Positions 36,104-44,799 of a stretch of 64,000 nucleotides of DNA are shown piece by piece. Where the stretch lies: NCBI RefSeq assembly GCF_021026345.1, contig NZ_JAJNCZ010000004.1, positions 372,001 to 436,000 on the forward strand, read 5' to 3'. Position 1 is the stretch's first letter, and each line of letters begins with the position of its first letter. The stretch comes from Rhizobium sp. GN54. GTDB taxonomy: Bacteria > Pseudomonadota > Alphaproteobacteria > Rhizobiales > Rhizobiaceae. The position numbers were made by a program, and so were the translations under genes. A model generated the notes under the pieces. That model searched no databases, was not told the DNA's origin, and was given only the letters and a program-made list of their open reading frames with translations.

Positions 36104-36475
36104 ATGGCGCAAGTAACGGTTCTGATCGATGGCAAGGCCTACCGTATGGCCTGCGAGGAAGGGCAGGAACAGCACCTGACCGACCTCGCCGCCGGCTTCG
36201 ACCGCTATGTCGGCCACCTCAAGGGCCAGTTCGGCGAGATCGGTGATCTGCGCCTGACGGTGATGGCCGGCATCATGATCATGGACGAGCTGAGCGAGAT
36301 GACCCGCCGGCTGGCGGCGCTCGAGACCGAGGCGGAGGATCTGCGCAAGGGACGCGACAGCGCGGTCGCCGAGGTCTCGCGCGAAGAAGAGGCGATCGCG
36401 ACCGCGATCGGCGAACTGACGAGCCAGATCCAGGGCATGACGGCGAAGCTTTCCGGCAGACCGGCTGCGAACTGA
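36104..36475 (+). CDS. zapA: Cell division protein ZapA
   Basis: 123 residues. The ZapA N-terminal fold VTVLIDGKAYRMACEEGQEQHL is followed by the helical dimer region LTVMAGIMIMDELSEM and a charged coiled coil. It binds FtsZ and helps bundle filaments at mid-cell. The upstream DUF4164 gene is 42 bases away and probably in the same mRNA. The 6S RNA gene follows, as in many proteobacteria. Confidence 0.93.
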   Translation: MAQVTVLIDGKAYRMACEEGQEQHLTDLAAGFDRYVGHLKGQFGEIGDLRLTVMAGIMIMDELSEMTRRLAALETEAEDLRKGRDSAVAEVSREEEAIATAIGELTSQIQGMTAKLSGRPAAN

Positions 36476-36511
36476 GGCGAGATAGCCACTGGCGGACCGG
36501 CCGCTTTCATC

Positions 36512-36517
36512 CTATAT
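36512..36517 (+). promoter_or_regulatory. -10 element of the 6S RNA gene
   Basis: CTATAT, exact match to the rhizobial -10 consensus, about six bases before the likely 6S 5' end. The -35 (CTGGCG, 36489-36494, 17-base spacing) is weak. Confidence 0.55.
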
Positions 36518-36520
36518 CTA

Positions 36521-36690
36521 CGAAGCGATCTGTGCTTCCCGACAGGCAACAACATTCCCCGGGGCCATACACGATCTCAAGGGAGCTGTCCCTGGCCGGA
36601 CCCGTGGGTCCGGACACACGGCGCCCACCTACTTTGTAGGCACCCGGGATCGTCAAACGCCATCGGTCGCCACGGATCGCGCTTCTTCCA
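36521..36690 (+). ncRNA. ssrS: 6S RNA
   Basis: Regulatory RNA that binds sigma-70 RNA polymerase. Positioned directly after zapA, the classic location. The ends pair as a closing stem (GAAGCGATCTGTG at 36522-36534 with CACGGATCGC and flanking bases at 36671-36685). The internal part contains the expected GC-rich stem-loops, such as GGCCGGACCCGTGGGTCCGG near 36594. Boundaries are estimated. The gap 36476-36793 contains no other gene. Confidence 0.75.
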
Positions 36691-36793
36691 TTCTCCAACG
36701 CAGGCAAGCAGCGACAATGCTGTTGCGGGCCGCGTATCCTTCCCATCAATTCCCGAAGTTCGGCCTGCTTTCGCTACGGCCTGACGGCCGGCG

Positions 36794-38284
36794 TCAGCCG
36801 CGGCCGGCGAGGATGGCGCGGCTGAGCATGCCGGCGAGGGGCGCGGGGAGCCTGGCCTTGGCCAGATCGGCGACCATCCGCCGTTCCTCGGCGGGGACCG
36901 CGCCCAGGAGAGCGAGACCGAGGGCGTAGGCGATCGCGCCGGTGAGGATGCCGATGGCCATGCCCGCGAGATTCGGCATCCACCAGATGCATCCGCCCGC
37001 TGCCGCAGCGCAGAGGGCCGCGGCCAGCAGCACCTTCGCCAGCGCCAGGAGATCGCAGGCGATGCCGAGGCGGCGGTGGCAGTACCAGAGGCAGAAGATG
37101 CAGCTTGCCGTCAGCGTCAGGCCCTTGACGACGGCGGCGGCCATCGTGCCGAAGAGGGGGACGGTCGCAAAGAGCAGGCCGATGCAGGCAAGGCCTTCCA
37201 AGAGTGAGAGCCGCAGCACCGTACCGCTTTTTTCGCGCGCCAGCATCAGGCGATAGGGCACAGTGATGAGGGCGGAGAAGACGGTGAAGCCGAGCAGGAC
37301 GACGGACAGCGCCACCGAGGAGCGGAAGTCCTCGCCGAACAGAAGCGGGATCAACACCGGCGATATGGCGGCGCCGCCGAGGCTGACCGGCGCGATCACC
37401 AGCAACAGGCCGAGCAGGCTGCGCCGGTAGGATTTCGTCAGCGCGGCATGGTCGCCGCGGTCGCTGTGGTGGGAGAACAGCGGCACCAGCGGCGCCACCA
37501 GGAAATAGGAGAGCTGCACGACCATGCCGGCCATGGTCGAGGCGATCGCATAATGCCCGACGGCGACCAGGTTGAAGAACAGGCCGATGACGGCGAGTTC
37601 CACCCGCGAGCCCAGCAGCGCCGTCAGGCCGCCGGAGAGCCAGGCGTTGCGGGCATAGGCCTTCATCGGCGGCGTCACCGGTTCGATGCCCCTTGCGGCC
37701 GGCTTCAGGTATTTCGGCAGCGAGAGCGCCTGCGGAAGATGGCGGAAGACATGGCCGAAGATCGCGCCCGCCGGTCCCAGCAGGACGGCGCCGAGGGCGA
37801 CGAGAAAGGGCTGTACCAGGCAGCCGATCGCCGTGTTGAGGCTGCTTTCGCGGAACCGGCCGAGCCCCTGCGCCGCGCCGAGCGACATCGTCGAATAGGC
37901 ATAGGAGAGGAACAGGGCCGCCGTCGCGATCCAGATCAGGGTGGCGGTCGCCTTGCCCGCATAGTCCAGCCAGAGTGCGTAGCCGACGATGGCGGCTGCG
38001 AGCGTGCCCGTCGTCAGCACGAAGCGCCGGGTCAGCAGGAGGACCAGGCCCGGGCGGGCACCGTCTCCGCCGTCCGCCTGCCCGACGAAGCGCAGCACCG
38101 CCTGCGGCATGCCGAAATCGGAGAGTAGCGTCGCCACCGTCATGATCCAGAGCGCATAGGCGACGATGCCCGCGCCCTCCACGCCGAGGGTCCGCGCCAC
38201 GATGACGCTGCTGCCGAAGCCGGCCACGAGCGAGAGCAGGCCGGCGGCGGCGTTGAGCAGGGATGAGCCGAGCATGGATTGCAT
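36794..38284 (-). CDS. Polysaccharide flippase (Wzx/MATE-like)
   Basis: 496-residue membrane protein with about 12-14 helices, beginning MQSMLGSSLLNAAAGLLSLVAG and showing the oligosaccharide-flippase pattern LGVEGAGIVAYALWIMTVATL. Such proteins move lipid-linked polysaccharide units across the inner membrane. No polymerase or ligase sits next to it. Read divergently from an ATP-grasp gene and glycosyltransferase, with which it may form an envelope-polysaccharide group. Confidence 0.85.
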   Translation of the reverse strand: MQSMLGSSLLNAAAGLLSLVAGFGSSVIVARTLGVEGAGIVAYALWIMTVATLLSDFGMPQAVLRFVGQADGGDGARPGLVLLLTRRFVLTTGTLAAAIVGYALWLDYAGKATATLIWIATAALFLSYAYSTMSLGAAQGLGRFRESSLNTAIGCLVQPFLVALGAVLLGPAGAIFGHVFRHLPQALSLPKYLKPAARGIEPVTPPMKAYARNAWLSGGLTALLGSRVELAVIGLFFNLVAVGHYAIASTMAGMVVQLSYFLVAPLVPLFSHHSDRGDHAALTKSYRRSLLGLLLVIAPVSLGGAAISPVLIPLLFGEDFRSSVALSVVLLGFTVFSALITVPYRLMLAREKSGTVLRLSLLEGLACIGLLFATVPLFGTMAAAVVKGLTLTASCIFCLWYCHRRLGIACDLLALAKVLLAAALCAAAAGGCIWWMPNLAGMAIGILTGAIAYALGLALLGAVPAEERRMVADLAKARLPAPLAGMLSRAILAGRG

Positions 38285-38383
38285 CGTGGCGACCGTCTTC
38301 GTTCTGCCGCCCGCCGGGCGGGAGGCCGAAAAACTATCCCTGACCCCTAGAACAGCCGGCTTAAGATTCGGTATCCGGCGATA

Positions 38384-38424
38384 GAAAAGCCGGACTTCCG
38401 GGCTTTTCGCTAACCCCGGCTTAA
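38384..38424. promoter_or_regulatory. Hairpin and near-consensus CtrA box between the divergent polysaccharide genes
   Basis: The imperfect hairpin GAAAAGCCGGA...TCCGGGCTTTTC (38384-38408) is followed by CTAA-CCCCGGC-TTAA at 38410-38424, one base from the TTAA-N7-TTAA consensus. The hairpin has an A-run on one side and a T-run on the other. It lies 53 bases upstream of the ATP-grasp gene start. Confidence 0.4.
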
Positions 38425-38476
38425 CAAAACTGGTTTAGGGCAGAACCAGCGAATCTTCCATCCTGAGGTGTAGTCC

Positions 38477-39391
38477 ATGCCGGATATCTCGCTTTCCGCG
38501 CGCCATGAAAGCCGGCTGAAGCAGAAGCTGCAGCACCTCTTCTGGCGCCTCATCGCGGTCCTTCCCGACCGGCCATACCTGCGCTGGAAGTATTATTCCA
38601 TGGCAGGGCGCTTCCCCGACCTCGACCGGCCGCGGCTGTTCAGCGAGAAGGTGCAGGCGCGCAAGCTCTACGACCGGCGGCCGATCTATGCGCAGATGGT
38701 CGACAAGCACGGGGCCAAGGCGCTGATCGCGCAGCGCGCCGGCGAGCAGTACGTCATTCCGACCTATTGGGTCGGGCGCAACCTCAAGGCGGTCGACTGG
38801 GCGGAAATCCCGTTGCCGGCGGTGGTCAAGCCGACGCATGCCTCCGGCTGCGGCGCGTTCCTGCGCGAGCGGCGCGACATCGACGAACTGCTGGCTGCCG
38901 ATCCGGGGCCGGAATGGCTGAAGCTCAAGCATCACCGCATCAACCGCGAATGGGCCTATGGCGAATTCGAGCCGCTGATCATCGTTGAAGAGATGCTGGT
39001 GGACAATGGCGACGCGCCCGACGACTACCGGTTCTTCGTCTTTTCGGGCCGTGTCTCCCATATCGAGATGCGGCTTCGGCGCGACGGCGTCGGCTATGAG
39101 CGCAACTTCACGCCGGACTGGCAGCCGATGAAGCACGAGAGCTTCTACTACGAACCCTATCCGGGCGATTTGCCGCGGCCGGACGATCTGGACGAGATGC
39201 TGGAGGTCGTGCGCAAGATCGCCGGCGACAGCGATTTCATGCGCGTCGATCTCTACCGCTGCGGCGGGCGCATCTATGTCGGCGAACTGACGCTCTATCC
39301 GGGCGGCGGTTTCACGGGCTGCGTGCCGGACCAGTTCGACGAGATGCTCGGGGCGATGTGGAAGCAGGAGCTGGTGCAGGCGCTGCGCTGA
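38477..39391 (+). CDS. TupA-like ATP-grasp amidoligase-family protein
   Basis: 304 residues with an ATP-grasp pattern: PAVVKPTHASGCG near residue 115, IIVEEMLVDNGDAPDDYRFFVFSG near residue 172, and the metal-binding end FMRVDLYRCGGRIYVGELTLYPGGG near residue 255. These proteins (the polysaccharide-linked ATP-grasp group) attach amino acids to sugars of cell-surface polymers in several bacteria; the actual substrate is unknown. It precedes a glycosyltransferase by 53 bases in the same direction. Confidence 0.82.
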   Translation: MPDISLSARHESRLKQKLQHLFWRLIAVLPDRPYLRWKYYSMAGRFPDLDRPRLFSEKVQARKLYDRRPIYAQMVDKHGAKALIAQRAGEQYVIPTYWVGRNLKAVDWAEIPLPAVVKPTHASGCGAFLRERRDIDELLAADPGPEWLKLKHHRINREWAYGEFEPLIIVEEMLVDNGDAPDDYRFFVFSGRVSHIEMRLRRDGVGYERNFTPDWQPMKHESFYYEPYPGDLPRPDDLDEMLEVVRKIAGDSDFMRVDLYRCGGRIYVGELTLYPGGGFTGCVPDQFDEMLGAMWKQELVQALR

Positions 39392-39444
39392 GGACAGACA
39401 GGCCGGCGGCGACAGGCCCGCCGGCGGCGACGGACCGGAACGAG

Positions 39445-40590
39445 ATGCGATTCCTATTTCTATCGACGCACGCCTTCCTGCCGACCACGCGCAAGGCGAG
39501 CGTGCATTTCGTGACCGAGGCGCTTGCCGCCCGCGGCCACGAGGTCGATACGATCAGCGTCGGCTTCAGCGCCCTGACCGCGCTCAAGCGGCCGGAACTC
39601 CATGCGCAGCTTTCGGCAGAGCAGAGAAACCGCTTCGTGCAGACCGCACCGCGCCGCCGCTCCGCCTGCTACCTGCCCCCGCTGCATCCGTTCAGTTCGA
39701 AAAATGGCGTCCTCAACGGGATCAACGCGCTGTTCTTCCCGCTCTATGGCAACCTGCCGCCCGCCTTCATGAAGGCGGCGATCCGGGCTGCGGACGTGGT
39801 GGCGGTCGAATCCGGGACGGCGATCACCTTCTTCGATGCGGTCCGCCGCATCAATCCCGCCGCCCGCACGCTCTATTTCAAGCGCGACCGGCTCGATACC
39901 GTCGGCGCCGCCACGCACCTGCAGCAACTGGAGCGCCGCATCGCGCCGCTGTTCGACCGGGTGATCGTGCCGTCGGCGGCCATGGCGGAAGGGCTGCCGC
40001 AGGAGAGCCGCATCGTCGCCGTCCCGCAGGGCATCGACAAGGTCGCGTTCGACGCCTGCACGACGTCGCCCTATGCGGCCGGATCGCGCAACGGCGTCTC
40101 CGTCGGCAACATGCTGTTCGACGCGGATGCGGTGCGGGCGATGGCGACGGCGAAGCCGGACGTCTTCCTGCATCTGTTCGGCGCAGGAATTTCGGGCCCG
40201 TTTCCGCCGAATGTGCGTCTCTACGGCGAGCGGGCGTTCGCGGACATCGTGCCCTATATCAGGTTCGCAGATTTCGGCATCGCACCCTACCGGCTGACCG
40301 AGCGCGAGCGCTACCTCGCCGAATCCAGCCTCAAGCTCCAGCAATACGCCTATTGCCTGCTGCCGGTGCTCGTGCCGGAGATCCTGGGCGCCGGACGCGG
40401 CAATCTCGTCGGCTATGCGCCGGCAGGCGAGCCGGACTGGGCCGGCAAGGTCGAGAAGGCTGTTGCGCTGCCGCACGATCGGGCATGGCGCGAGGGCATC
40501 CTGTCCTGGGACGAGGTCGCCGCCCGGATCGAGGACGAACTGGCGGACATGCGCGGCAATACCCGCGTGGCAGGGGACGCGGCCGAATAG
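39445..40590 (+). CDS. Glycosyltransferase (GumK-like fold)
   Basis: 381 residues. The N-terminus FLFLSTHAFLPTTRKASVHFVTEAL resembles GT-B enzymes of the GumK (GT70) type, and the C-terminal half has YIRFADFGIAPYR and LKLQQYAYCLLPVLVP, the donor-side region of such transferases. In Xanthomonas GumK adds glucuronic acid to a lipid-linked oligosaccharide; the donor here is not inferable. Likely co-transcribed with the ATP-grasp gene. Confidence 0.78.
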   Translation: MRFLFLSTHAFLPTTRKASVHFVTEALAARGHEVDTISVGFSALTALKRPELHAQLSAEQRNRFVQTAPRRRSACYLPPLHPFSSKNGVLNGINALFFPLYGNLPPAFMKAAIRAADVVAVESGTAITFFDAVRRINPAARTLYFKRDRLDTVGAATHLQQLERRIAPLFDRVIVPSAAMAEGLPQESRIVAVPQGIDKVAFDACTTSPYAAGSRNGVSVGNMLFDADAVRAMATAKPDVFLHLFGAGISGPFPPNVRLYGERAFADIVPYIRFADFGIAPYRLTERERYLAESSLKLQQYAYCLLPVLVPEILGAGRGNLVGYAPAGEPDWAGKVEKAVALPHDRAWREGILSWDEVAARIEDELADMRGNTRVAGDAAE

Positions 40591-40636
40591 GCCGCGCCTT
40601 TCTCGCCTGCGCGGCGATGGAAGGATCCCGCCTCGC

Positions 40637-41044
40637 TCAGTTGTGAAGCTTCGCCCCCTTGGCGATCTTGTCGACGATCCTCTTGTCGGCGCGGACGGCT
40701 ATGCCCACCACCTTTGCGGTCGACGGGTCGAAATTGGCGAACACCGCCCGGTTCGCCGCGTCGTGCCCGGTGGCGAACATCTCCTCGATATAGAGCGAGG
40801 TGGTGATCTCGCGTTCAAGCGAGCGCACATGGATCTTCCGCAGCGTCTCCTGATCCGCCGACATGACCACCATCGGCTGAATGGAGAGCGCGTTGTAGAC
40901 ATTGCCGGCGGAGTCGCGGTACGCTTCGCCGATAATCTCGGGAAACTGGGCGGCAAGGCCGCAGCTCAGGAAGGCGGTGACGTTCAGTTTCTGCCAGGCG
41001 GCGAGATCGTCGCGCAGCACAATCGTGATCTTGGTATCGAACAT
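40637..41044 (-). CDS. DUF2000 family protein
   Basis: 135 residues, starting MFDTKITIVLRDDLAAWQKLNVTAFL and ending AKGAKLHN, the DUF2000 pattern. Fold belongs to a small alpha/beta family of unknown function. The longer open frame to 41194 would overlap the divergent AraC gene and is rejected. Members of DUF2000 are often next to AraC-type regulators, as here. Confidence 0.88.
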   Translation of the reverse strand: MFDTKITIVLRDDLAAWQKLNVTAFLSCGLAAQFPEIIGEAYRDSAGNVYNALSIQPMVVMSADQETLRKIHVRSLEREITTSLYIEEMFATGHDAANRAVFANFDPSTAKVVGIAVRADKRIVDKIAKGAKLHN

Positions 41045-41138
41045 GCAGAAGGCATCCAGCAGCTGTTTGACAGATGGCTCGCTTGTAGCCTCGAACGACA
41101 CTGCGGGTCTTGAAGGTTCGTGCAGGTTCGACGGCATC

Positions 41139-41951
41139 GTGCACGCGCCCGCCACGCGGGGCATCGAGCGCATCGAGGCCCGGTTCAGGGGCAACGGGTT
41201 TTCCCTGCACCGCCACGATACCTACGCACTCGGGGTGACGCTTTCGGGCGTGCAGACGTTTCGCTACCGGGGCGAGGCGCGCTTCAGCCTGCCGGGCAAT
41301 GTCATCGTCCTGCATCCCGACGAACTGCACGACGGCGGCGCGGGGACGGAGACCGGCCTGCGATACCGGATGCTCTACCTCCCGCCCGAGCGTGTGATCG
41401 AGGCGGCCGGCGGCCGGCGGCGCCTGCCCTTCGTCGGAACCCCCATTCTCCGGGACGACGAGCTTCGGCAAGGTCTGCTGGAGGGGCTGGGCGATCTGCA
41501 GGGCGAGCCGTCCGAGCTGGTGTGGGACGATCTCCTTGCCCGGTTCGCGGAGCGGCTATGGAAGCATGCGGATGCGGACGGCGCGACCCTGCGGTTCGTC
41601 GCTCACGGCGCGGTGGCGAGGTGTCGGGAATTTCTGCATGACAACAGCGACCGGTCCGTCACATCGGACGAGCTTGAAAAGATAACCGGTCTGGACAGGT
41701 ATTCGCTCACCCGCCATTTCCGGGCCCTGCTCGGAACGAGCCCGCATCGGTATCTCGTCATGCGGCGTCTCGAAAAGGGCCGCTGCCTGATGGTGGCGGG
41801 GTCAAGCCTCGCCGATGCCGCCATAGCGAGCGGCTTCGCCGATCAGAGCCACTTCACTCGCCATTTCAAGAGCGCGTTCGGAATTACGCCGGGAAAGTGG
41901 CTCGCCCTGACGAGAGCCGGCGGCTCGCCCGCGAGGGCCGGCGCGACCTGA
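41139..41951 (+). CDS. AraC-family transcription regulator
   Basis: About 270 residues. An N-terminal cupin-like sensor domain (HRHDTYALGVTLSGVQTFRYRGEA, near residue 30) is followed by a C-terminal pair of helix-turn-helix motifs (SDELEKITGLDRYSLTRHFRALLG and LADAAIASGFADQSHFTRHFKSAFG). The start is uncertain: I chose GTG 41139 because ATG 41043 would overlap the divergent DUF2000 gene and leave no room for promoters. Probably regulates the neighbouring DUF2000 gene. Converges with transaldolase at a strong hairpin. Confidence 0.82.
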   Translation: MHAPATRGIERIEARFRGNGFSLHRHDTYALGVTLSGVQTFRYRGEARFSLPGNVIVLHPDELHDGGAGTETGLRYRMLYLPPERVIEAAGGRRRLPFVGTPILRDDELRQGLLEGLGDLQGEPSELVWDDLLARFAERLWKHADADGATLRFVAHGAVARCREFLHDNSDRSVTSDELEKITGLDRYSLTRHFRALLGTSPHRYLVMRRLEKGRCLMVAGSSLADAAIASGFADQSHFTRHFKSAFGITPGKWLALTRAGGSPARAGAT

Positions 41952-41969
41952 CGATATCCACGGAAACGA

Positions 41970-42003
41970 GAACCGCCCGCAACGCGGTTGTTGCGGGCGG
42001 TTC
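41970..42003. terminator. Strong convergent hairpin terminator
   Basis: Perfect 14-base stem GAACCGCCCGCAAC/GTTGCGGGCGGTTC with a six-base loop (GCGGTT), between the convergent AraC and tal genes. Lacks a clear T-run. Confidence 0.7.
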
Positions 42004-42036
42004 GGCATTGTCACGTTCAACGAAGGCGCTTGGCGA

Positions 42037-42999
42037 TCAGGCGGCGGCCTTCATTTCCTTGTCGATCATCGCGCGCAGGGCGCCGAGGTCCTTGGCAAAG
42101 GCGCGGATGCCTTCGGAGAGCTTCTCGGTCGCCATCGCGTCCTCGTTCAGCATCCAGCGGAAGGTCTTCTCGTCGACCTTGATCGGGGCGGCGCGGTTGA
42201 CCGTCTCGGGCGAAAGCTTGCGCTCCAGCGTGCCTTCGGCCTTGTCGAGCTCTTCCAGCAGTTGCGGGCTGATCGTCAGGCGGTCGCAGCCGGCCAGGGC
42301 CTCGATCTCGCCAATATTGCGGAACGAGGCGCCCATGACGATCGTCTTGATGCCGTTGGACTTGTAGTAATCATAGATCGCGCGGACCGAAAGGACGCCC
42401 GGATCGTCCTCGGCGGTGAACGTCTTGCCGGAGGCCTTGACGTGCCAGTCGAGGATGCGGCCGACGAAGGGCGAGATCAGGAAGGCGCCGGCATCGGCGC
42501 AGGCGATCGCCTGGGCCTTGTTGAAAAGCAGAGTCAGGTTGCAGTCGATGCCGTTCTTCTGCAGCACTTCGGCGGCGCGGATGCCTTCCCAGGTCGAGGC
42601 CAGCTTGATGAGGATGCGCTCGCGGCCGATGCCGCGCGCCTCATAGGCCTTGATGATGGCACGGCCCTTTTCGATCGAGGCTTCGGTGTCGAAGGAAAGG
42701 TCGGCGTCGACCTCGGTCGAGACGCGGCCGGGGACGAGGCCGGCAAGGGCTGCGCCGACGGAGATCGCCAGGCGATCGGCGACCGCGGCGATCACGCCCT
42801 CGCGGCTTCCACCCTGCGACTGGCCCCAGCGCAGCGCCTCGGCGACGGTGTCGGCGAACATCGGCGTGCCCAGCGCCTTCAGGACGATCGTCGGATTGGT
42901 GGTGCAGTCGACGGGCTTCAGCCGGGCCACGGCTTCGATGTCGCCGGTATCCGCCACAACAGTCGTCATCGCACGCAGTTGTTCAAGCTTGGAGGTCAT
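42037..42999 (-). CDS. tal: Transaldolase
   Basis: 320 residues, non-oxidative pentose-phosphate enzyme. Motifs: DCTTNPTIV near residue 31, the Schiff-base lysine in [13 protein letters not shown] near residue 130, and [29 protein letters not shown] near residue 158. The long N-terminal extension open in this frame (to 43203) is rejected; [19 protein letters not shown] is the family N-terminus. It has its own strong promoter and a divergent SorC-type regulator. Confidence 0.95.
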   Translation of the reverse strand: MTSKLEQLRAMTTVVADTGDIEAVARLKPVDCTTNPTIVLKALGTPMFADTVAEALRWGQSQGGSREGVIAAVADRLAISVGAALAGLVPGRVSTEVDADLSFDTEASIEKGRAIIKAYEARGIGRERILIKLASTWEGIRAAEVLQKNGIDCNLTLLFNKAQAIACADAGAFLISPFVGRILDWHVKASGKTFTAEDDPGVLSVRAIYDYYKSNGIKTIVMGASFRNIGEIEALAGCDRLTISPQLLEELDKAEGTLERKLSPETVNRAAPIKVDEKTFRWMLNEDAMATEKLSEGIRAFAKDLGALRAMIDKEMKAAA

Positions 43000-43170
43000 G
43001 TTCGAGATCCCGTTCCGTGGTGTCAAGCAAGGCGCCGTCCGTCCGCAGCAAGCGCAGGCTGCGCAATTTTTGAAGTGCCGGCACAGCGTCGCGGGCTTCC
43101 TGGAACCGCTTCGCCGTGACCGCACACTAGCACTCCGCCGGCACTTTGTCGCGCCGAGGGTGCGTGGCGA

Positions 43171-43199
43171 ATATCGGTGGCGCATGGGTCCAATGTCAA
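43171..43199 (-). promoter_or_regulatory. Strong tal promoter
   Basis: Minus strand TTGACA-N17-CGATAT, an almost perfect match to the rhizobial sigma-70 consensus. Immediately upstream is a GCAC-TTTT-GCAC direct repeat (43201-43212) that could bind the divergent regulator. The rest of the 306-base space 43000-43305 shows no gene. Confidence 0.7.
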
Positions 43200-43305
43200 G
43201 CACTTTTGCACAATCAGATAAACATATGTCGCATCATCTCCGTTTCGTGCTAGGAAGGACGGACAGCATGGCCGCGGCTCCGGCCGCAGAAACGGGGACG
43301 GGAAT

Positions 43306-44289
43306 TTGGCGAAACTCAGGCGCGGAACGCACACGGCCTATTCCGAGAGCGCCTCGTTGCGCCTGCGGGCCGCCTGGCTCTACTACAACCAGCGCATGAC
43401 GCAGAAGGACGTCGCCGAGAAGCTCGGCATCGGCCGCACCACGGTGATCCGCCTGCTGGACGAGGCGCTGAAGCGGGGCGAGGTGCAGATCTGGATCGAC
43501 GAGGGGGTCGGCGACTGCGTGGAACTGGCGACCCGGCTGGAGCGGGCCTACGGGCTCGACGAGGCGATCGTGGTGCCCGCGGCGGAGACGGCGGAGGGGA
43601 CGGCCAAGGGGGTCGGGCTCGCGCTCGGCCAGTTCCTGACTGAAGTCATACCCGACGACTGTACGGTGGGCGTCGGCTGGGGTCGGACGCTGACCGCATC
43701 GCTCGCCAGTTTTCGCCCCGCGCGGCGGGAACGGGTGAAGGTGGTCTCGCTGCTCGGCGGGGTGGTCGAGGCGCATCACATCAACCCGATCGAATACAGC
43801 TGGCGGATCGCCAGCCAGCTCGGCGCGGAATGCTATCTCTTCCTTGCGCCGCTGATCGTGGACAGCGGCGAGACCAAGCGCCGCCTGATCGAGAAATGCG
43901 GCCTGAAGCCGCTGTTCGAGCTGGCGGAAAACATGGACATCGCCGTCGTCAGCTGCGGTGACATCGGGCCGGATTCCACCTCGCTTTCACGCGGCTTCCT
44001 GCCGCCGGAGGTGTTGAAGGAACTGGTGGCTGCGGGCTGCGTCTGCGACACCATGTGCAATTTCCTCGACGCCGAGGGGCGGACGATCGACCATCCGATC
44101 CGCGACCGGGTGATGTCGATCGATCTCGACACGGTGAAGAAGGCGAACCATATCGTGCTTGTTTCCGGTGGCGCGCATCGGGCGCCCGCCATTCGCGCGA
44201 CGATCCGGCGCGTCGGCTGCAACACGCTGATCACCGACGAGGGGGCTGCGGCTTCCCTGTTGCGACTGGCCGAGGCGCAGGCGGCCTGA
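43306..44289 (+). CDS. SorC/DeoR-type sugar-binding transcription regulator
   Basis: 327 residues. N-terminal helix-turn-helix MTQKDVAEKLGIGRTTVIRLLDEAL, then a sugar-phosphate-binding domain with GVGWGRTLTASL near residue 123 and VSLLGGVVEAH. Start is TTG (43306) with a GGGACGGGA site just upstream. Family members bind phosphorylated sugars. Divergent transcription from transaldolase suggests control of tal or pentose-phosphate flux. Confidence 0.88.
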   Translation: MAKLRRGTHTAYSESASLRLRAAWLYYNQRMTQKDVAEKLGIGRTTVIRLLDEALKRGEVQIWIDEGVGDCVELATRLERAYGLDEAIVVPAAETAEGTAKGVGLALGQFLTEVIPDDCTVGVGWGRTLTASLASFRPARRERVKVVSLLGGVVEAHHINPIEYSWRIASQLGAECYLFLAPLIVDSGETKRRLIEKCGLKPLFELAENMDIAVVSCGDIGPDSTSLSRGFLPPEVLKELVAAGCVCDTMCNFLDAEGRTIDHPIRDRVMSIDLDTVKKANHIVLVSGGAHRAPAIRATIRRVGCNTLITDEGAAASLLRLAEAQAA

Positions 44290-44295
44290 CCGCCG

Positions 44296-44535
44296 TCAGA
44301 TGAGGTTCAGCAGGGCCGCGCGCGAGACCGCGCCGGTGATGTTGCGCGCCTCGAGCTTCTCCATGGCGCTGGAAAGCGCTTCGGCGACGCGGGGCAGGGG
44401 CAGGTCCGTTTCCAGCACGATCTGGCCCGGCGTCCTGCCTTCGGCGGCAAGCGCAAGGCAACGCACCTCGATGGCGGAGAGGTCGGGTGCGGCACCGCTG
44501 TGCCGGTGACGGAACTGGGAATCGGCTGATGACAT
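44296..44535 (-). CDS. Small LuxR-type helix-turn-helix protein
   Basis: 79 residues comprising only a LuxR/GerE DNA-binding domain: LSAIEVRCLALAAEGRTPGQIVLE followed by recognition-helix-like ALSSAMEKLEARNITGAV. No sensory or receiver domain. Stops six bases from the convergent regulator gene. Small stand-alone LuxR domains occur in rhizobia; target unknown. Confidence 0.72.
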   Translation of the reverse strand: MSSADSQFRHRHSGAAPDLSAIEVRCLALAAEGRTPGQIVLETDLPLPRVAEALSSAMEKLEARNITGAVSRAALLNLI

Positions 44536-44799
44536 GGCGGGCTTGATAGAGAGCCGGCAGCCCCGAGCCCAGCCGAACTCTCTGAAATGCTTTATTAAAC
44601 CTTATGCACATGCCGCGCGGTTGCAGCCGTCGCCGACCGTGTGCTCCGGGATTGCGGGGCTTCGGGCGCCTTCCGCTGCCTTTGGGGATGGTGTCGCATA
44701 TCGATACAGTCGCAGGCGCCGCCGTTCCTGAGGTCGTTGCGTCGGGCCGATCGCCCGGGCAAACGCCATTTCCCGGTGGAGGTTGCAGGCAGGCGGCCT

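Noticed and set aside
40902-41138. Longer N-terminus of the AraC gene (ATG 41043 or earlier)
   Set aside because: It would overlap the divergent DUF2000 gene and remove the promoter space; GTG 41139 leaves a normal 94-base region.
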